Of a stretch of 35,048 bases of DNA, positions 31,736 to 35,048 are shown in pieces. The notes below the pieces were generated by a model. It had not been told where the DNA came from, did not search any database, and saw only the letters and a list, made by a program, of their open reading frames with translations. The stretch is taken from contig PAXM01000019.1 in the NCBI GenBank assembly GCA_002714485.1, positions 1 through 35,048 on the forward strand, read 5' to 3'. Every line of letters begins with the position of its first letter. Within the stretch, counting starts at the first letter, position 1. A program made the position numbers and the translations under genes. Source of the DNA: Acidimicrobiaceae bacterium (lineage in GTDB: Bacteria; Actinomycetota; Acidimicrobiia; Acidimicrobiales; MedAcidi-G1).

Positions 31736-33647
31736 GGAGCACACCCCGATCCTCAAGTAACGTGAAGATGGCGTCTACGCATTCATCGATGTCCTGCACC
31801 GAGGTGTCGAGTCGAAGATCCATGTCGGTGGGCTGTTCATAGGCCGATGACACACCCGGGTAGTCCTCAATTTCTCCCCTATCGGCCGCTTCGTACTGGC
31901 CACTTGAGTCGCGCTGCCGGCAGACCCCAATCGGAGTGTCAACAAACACTTCCACGAAGCGGTGGTCGCCAATGAGTTCGCGGGCACGAGTTCGAACATT
32001 GGCCTCGGGAGCCACCAGTGCGGCAATGGCTATCAGGCCTTGCCGATTGGCTAGCAGCGCCACCTCGGCCACACGACGCAGGTTCTCCGAACGGTCCCGG
32101 GCGCTGAAACCAAGGTCTCGGCTTATGCCGAGACGTACGTTCTCCCCGTCGAGCCGAATGGTGGCGTGGCCGCGATCGAACAAACGGCGCTCCAAGCCCG
32201 CTGCAATGGTTGACTTGCCTGCCGCTGTCAAGCCGGTCAGCAGGACCGTGCAGGGTCGTTGGCCAAACCGTGCCACTCGCTCCTCCGGCGTGATCTCTGA
32301 TCGGTGGCGGACTAGGCCGACAGCAGGGCTCCGATCCCAGACCGAGGAGGCGCACAGAATCATTCCGGCGGCTACCGTCGCATTGTCCATCCGATCCACG
32401 AGGACGAACGAGCCAGTCCGCCGGTTGGTGGAATAGGGGTCAAATAGCAACTCGCGTTCAGCGGTGATCGTGCAACGGGCGATGTCGTTGAGGGCCAGCT
32501 CTGTGGCTGCCACGTGCTCTAGCGAGTTGACGTCCACCCGATAGTCGATGGCGGCCACCGATACGCCAACGAGGCCGTTAGCCGACTGCAGGAGGTATTG
32601 GCGACCGGGCCGCATTTCCTCGTGGGCCATCCAGACCAGCATGGCGTCGACCTCGTGGGACCGAGTCGGCTGGTCGTCGTTTCCCACCAGGAGGTCACCC
32701 CGGCTGACGTCGATCTCATCGGCCAGGGTCAGCGTCACCGCATCGCCGGGCCCGACCTCGTCAAGGTCACCATCGAAGGACACGATGCGGTCAACAGTGG
32801 ATGCCACCCCCGACGGGAGTGACACCACGGGATCCCCGGGCCGCAGCACTCCGGAGACCACCGTGCCAGCGAACCCTCGGAAGTCGCCGTCTGGACGAAT
32901 CACCAACTGCACTGGCAGGCGGAACCGGTCCAGATCGACGCCGGCGGCCACGTCGACAGTCTCGAGGTACTCCATCAAGGGCGGTCCATCGAACCAGGTG
33001 AGGTTGTCCCCACGTTCCACCACGTTGTCGCCCAGTAGGGCCGACATGGGCAGGAAGTACGGGTCGACCAGCTGCAGACCGGTGGCGAAGGCCTGGTAGT
33101 CGGCCCGGATCTCGTCGAACCGATCCTCGGACCAGGCCACCAGGTCCATTTTGTTTACGGCCACTACCACCTTATGGATGCCAAGCAGGCTGGCGATGTG
33201 GCTGTGTCGGCGGGTCTGGTCAAGTACGCCGTGCCGGGCGTCCACGAGGATCACCGCCAGCTCACATGTCGAAGCCCCGGTGGCCATGTTGCGGGTGTAC
33301 TGCTCGTGACCAGGGGTATCAGCCACGATGAACTTGCGACGGGCTGTCGAGAAGTAGCGGTAAGCCACGTCAATGGTGATGCCCTGTTCCCGTTCAGCCT
33401 TTAGGCCGTCCATGAGCAATGACAGATCGAGATGGTCGCCTGCGGACCCCACAACCGTTGAGTCGACCTCTAGACCGGCAAGCTGATCCTCGTAGATCAT
33501 GCGTGAGTCGTGGAGTAGGCGCCCGATGAGGGTCGACTTGCCGTCGTCGACACTGCCGCAGGTCAGGAGCCGTAGTAGGTCCTTACGCTCGTGTTCGGCT
33601 AGGTAGGCCTCAATGTCGGTGGCGATGAGCTCGGAGGCGTGAGACAT
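31728..33647 (-). CDS. cysNC: Bifunctional CysN-CysC: sulfate adenylyltransferase GTPase subunit fused to an APS-kinase-like domain
   Basis: This 639-residue fusion has a CysN GTPase half carrying G1 C-G-S-V-D-D-G-K-S-T (30-39), G2 I-T-I-D near 90, G3 D-T-P-G-H (110-114) and G4 N-K-M-D (165-168), then EF-Tu-like beta barrels to about 440. With CysD it makes APS from sulfate and ATP, driven by GTP. The C-terminal 175 residues are APS-kinase-like, with an intact P-loop G-L-T-A-A-G-K-S-T (472-480) and D-G-E-N-V-R-L-G (500-507). The F-I-S-P-Y-R motif has become L-V-A-P-E-A, with Ala546 replacing Ser, and K-G-L-Y reads S-G-Q-Y. The kinase half may thus be impaired or altered. The start overlaps the cysD stop by one base. 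Confidence 0.94.
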   Translation of the reverse strand: MSHASELIATDIEAYLAEHERKDLLRLLTCGSVDDGKSTLIGRLLHDSRMIYEDQLAGLEVDSTVVGSAGDHLDLSLLMDGLKAEREQGITIDVAYRYFSTARRKFIVADTPGHEQYTRNMATGASTCELAVILVDARHGVLDQTRRHSHIASLLGIHKVVVAVNKMDLVAWSEDRFDEIRADYQAFATGLQLVDPYFLPMSALLGDNVVERGDNLTWFDGPPLMEYLETVDVAAGVDLDRFRLPVQLVIRPDGDFRGFAGTVVSGVLRPGDPVVSLPSGVASTVDRIVSFDGDLDEVGPGDAVTLTLADEIDVSRGDLLVGNDDQPTRSHEVDAMLVWMAHEEMRPGRQYLLQSANGLVGVSVAAIDYRVDVNSLEHVAATELALNDIARCTITAERELLFDPYSTNRRTGSFVLVDRMDNATVAAGMILCASSVWDRSPAVGLVRHRSEITPEERVARFGQRPCTVLLTGLTAAGKSTIAAGLERRLFDRGHATIRLDGENVRLGISRDLGFSARDRSENLRRVAEVALLANRQGLIAIAALVAPEANVRTRARELIGDHRFVEVFVDTPIGVCRQRDSSGQYEAADRGEIEDYPGVSSAYEQPTDMDLRLDTSVQDIDECVDAIFTLLEDRGVLRG

Positions 33648-34564
33648 CAGAAGTACCCCTCGCGTTTCTTGTCCTCCATGGAGCCAGCCTGATCGTGGTC
33701 GATGACTCGCCCCTCGCGCTCGGACCGGGTGGCCAACAGCATCTCCTGGATGATCTCAGGCAGCGTGGTGGCCGTCGACTCCACTGCACCCGAAAGCGGG
33801 TAGCAGCCGAGGGTGCGAAAACGCACCGACCGCATCTGAGGCTCTTCCCCGTCGGAGAACCGGAAGCGATCGTCATCGACCATGATGAGGGTTCCATCGC
33901 GTTCCACAACAGGCCGTACCTTGGACCGGTATAGGGGCACGATGTCGATGCCTTCCAGGTGGATGTACTGCCAGACGTCCAACTCGGTCCAGTTGCTAAT
34001 CGGAAACACTCGGATGCTCTCACCCCTGTGGATCCGGCCGTTGTAGAGGTTCCAGAGCTCAGGTCGCTGGTTCTTCGGATCCCATCGGTGGTTCCGGTCC
34101 CGAAAACTGAATTCCCGCTCCTTGGCCCGGGACCGTTCCTCGTCGCGCCGAGCACCCCCGAACGCCGCATCGAAACCACCGGCGTCCAACGCCTGGCGCA
34201 GGGCCACAGTCTTCATGATGTCGGTGTAGTTCCTCGACCCGTGGTCGAACGGGTTGATCCCTTCGGCTACACCAGCGGTGTTGGTGTGGACGATCAGGTC
34301 CAGATCCAGTTTTGCGGCTGTCTGGTCACGGAACTCGATCATTTCCTGGAACTTCCAGGTGGTGTCGACGTGGAGCAGCGGGAACGGAATGGGTCCCGGG
34401 TGGAACGCCTTACGGGACAGATGCAGGAGCACTGACGAGTCCTTACCGATCGAGTAGAGCATGACCGGCCTCTCGAACTGGGCAACGACCTCACGCATCA
34501 CGTGGATGGCCTCGGCCTCCAGTTGCTGGAGGTGGGTCCGCTGCTGTGCTGTGTTCGACGCCAC
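33647..34564 (-). CDS. cysD: Sulfate adenylyltransferase subunit 2
   Basis: This 305-residue PP-loop ATPase is the catalytic subunit of ATP sulfurylase and works with CysN to form APS. The PP-loop S-I-G-K-D-S-S lies at 38-44. It is followed by L-L-H-V-D-T-T-W-K-F, G-G-A-R-R-D-E-E-R-S-R-A-K-E-R, N-W-T-E-L-D-V-W-Q-Y-I near the centre, and R-T-L-G-C-Y-P-L-S-G-A at the end, all strongly conserved in CysD. The length is standard. Translation starts at GTG, three bases after the TetR stop, so the regulator gene leads the same transcript. The operon makes PAPS for sulfate reduction or sulfotransferases; no reductase or sulfotransferase gene is visible here. Confidence 0.96.
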   Translation of the reverse strand: MASNTAQQRTHLQQLEAEAIHVMREVVAQFERPVMLYSIGKDSSVLLHLSRKAFHPGPIPFPLLHVDTTWKFQEMIEFRDQTAAKLDLDLIVHTNTAGVAEGINPFDHGSRNYTDIMKTVALRQALDAGGFDAAFGGARRDEERSRAKEREFSFRDRNHRWDPKNQRPELWNLYNGRIHRGESIRVFPISNWTELDVWQYIHLEGIDIVPLYRSKVRPVVERDGTLIMVDDDRFRFSDGEEPQMRSVRFRTLGCYPLSGAVESTATTLPEIIQEMLLATRSEREGRVIDHDQAGSMEDKKREGYF

Positions 34565-34567
34565 GGT

Positions 34568-35048
34568 TCAGCCATCACCTAGGGCGATGGCCTCGCAGCG
34601 TTGCAGGCCGCGCTCCAGCGCCTCCCGGTCCCCGAAACGGGCCCAGTTGAGCCAAAGCCCATTCTGGGTGAGTGACACGTCGACAGCTCGTTCTCGTGCT
34701 CCGGTCGCGGAGAGTTCGGGACGGGCCTGCAAAATCATTTCAGTCATCCGGTCCACGTACTCGCAGTAAAACTTCAGATCGGTCTTGCCGATCTCCGGGT
34801 CTAGCCGGCCCGCCGCCCAAATAACTAGCCGGAGCCGACGGTTCTCCGACGACAAGAATTCTTCGGCCATCGTCCCCCGGATAAACGTCCTTACCCGCTC
34901 GTCAGCACCTGTCACCCCATCTATGGAAACCATGGACTCGACCAGAAGGCGATCACAGGCCACCTGTAACGCCGCGCCAATTAGGGCCTGCTTGCCCGAG
35001 AAGTGATAGTTGAGCAGCCCCAGGGACACATCCGCTTCGGTTGCCACG
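34568..35048 (-). CDS. TetR-family regulator, N-terminus outside the window
   Basis: About 160 residues of a TetR/BetI-like repressor are visible. The frame is open at the window edge, so the start and the first helices of the DNA-binding domain are missing. The first visible residues form the second half of the helix-turn-helix: A-D-V-S-L-G-L-L-N-Y-H-F-S-G-K-Q-A-L-I, close to the TetR consensus. The rest is a helical ligand-binding domain containing L-V-I-W-A-A-G-R-L and the C-terminal segment T-Q-N-G-L-W-L-N-W. It lies three bases upstream of cysD and probably controls the sulfate-activation operon or itself, by inference. The ligand is unknown. Confidence 0.88.
   Translation of the reverse strand, partial: VATEADVSLGLLNYHFSGKQALIGAALQVACDRLLVESMVSIDGVTGADERVRTFIRGTMAEEFLSSENRRLRLVIWAAGRLDPEIGKTDLKFYCEYVDRMTEMILQARPELSATGARERAVDVSLTQNGLWLNWARFGDREALERGLQRCEAIALGDG

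Overview
The window is a densely packed, GC-rich stretch of bacterial chromosome encoding about 30 proteins. Spacers are short and many genes are coupled through ATGA or TAATG start/stop overlaps. No interval over 300 bases lacks a gene, and I saw no tRNA, rRNA, insertion sequence, CRISPR array or phage gene. The gene mix suggests an actinomycete: an F420-type (Ddn-like) nitroreductase, GTG and TTG starts, cytoplasmic sulfatases, haloalkane dehalogenases, 2-oxoglutarate oxygenases and a CysN-CysC fusion. A marine or aquatic member of Acidimicrobiia would fit, but that is inference; no marker gene is present.

Layout. Bases 1-6.7 kb hold mixed catabolic genes: the start of a leftward gene, a collapsed Old Yellow Enzyme remnant, an alpha/beta hydrolase, a YciI-like protein, an MFS transporter divergent from an SMP-30/gluconolactonase-like lactonase, a Ddn-like reductase divergent from a first sulfatase, and a second alpha/beta hydrolase. 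Bases 6.7-9.5 kb are a rightward module of zinc alcohol dehydrogenase, short-chain dehydrogenase and enoyl-CoA hydratase, which resembles alcohol-to-acyl-CoA oxidation. Bases 9.5-16.2 kb run leftward: PhzF-like protein, PNPOx-fold protein, glycerol kinase, an integral-membrane fatty-acid-hydroxylase-like protein, an M20 peptidase, a thioesterase-like protein, and a collapsed amidohydrolase remnant that overlaps the thioesterase stop codon.

Bases 16.3-24 kb carry a leftward set: Rieske oxygenase, class I haloalkane dehalogenase, tandem DUF1330-like protein, metallo-beta-lactamase-fold hydrolase, large cytoplasmic sulfatase and an unrecognised 175-residue protein. A second dehalogenase-like gene diverges from the Rieske gene. 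Together these could remove halogen and sulfate-ester groups from one class of imported organic compound.

Bases 24-31 kb hold six leftward genes, five of them tightly packed: a TMADH/dimethylglycine-demethylase-like flavoprotein, two PhyH-type oxygenases, an Asp/Glu racemase/maleate isomerase-like protein, an M24 hydrolase and an isopenicillin-N-synthase-like oxygenase. The set recalls osmolyte (betaine or ectoine) catabolism but matches no pathway I know. Bases 31.1-35 kb are a sulfate-activation operon: a truncated TetR regulator, cysD, a cysN-cysC fusion with a divergent kinase domain, and a separate canonical cysC. Sulfatases supplying sulfate and an operon making PAPS therefore lie in the same neighbourhood, and no PAPS reductase is visible here.
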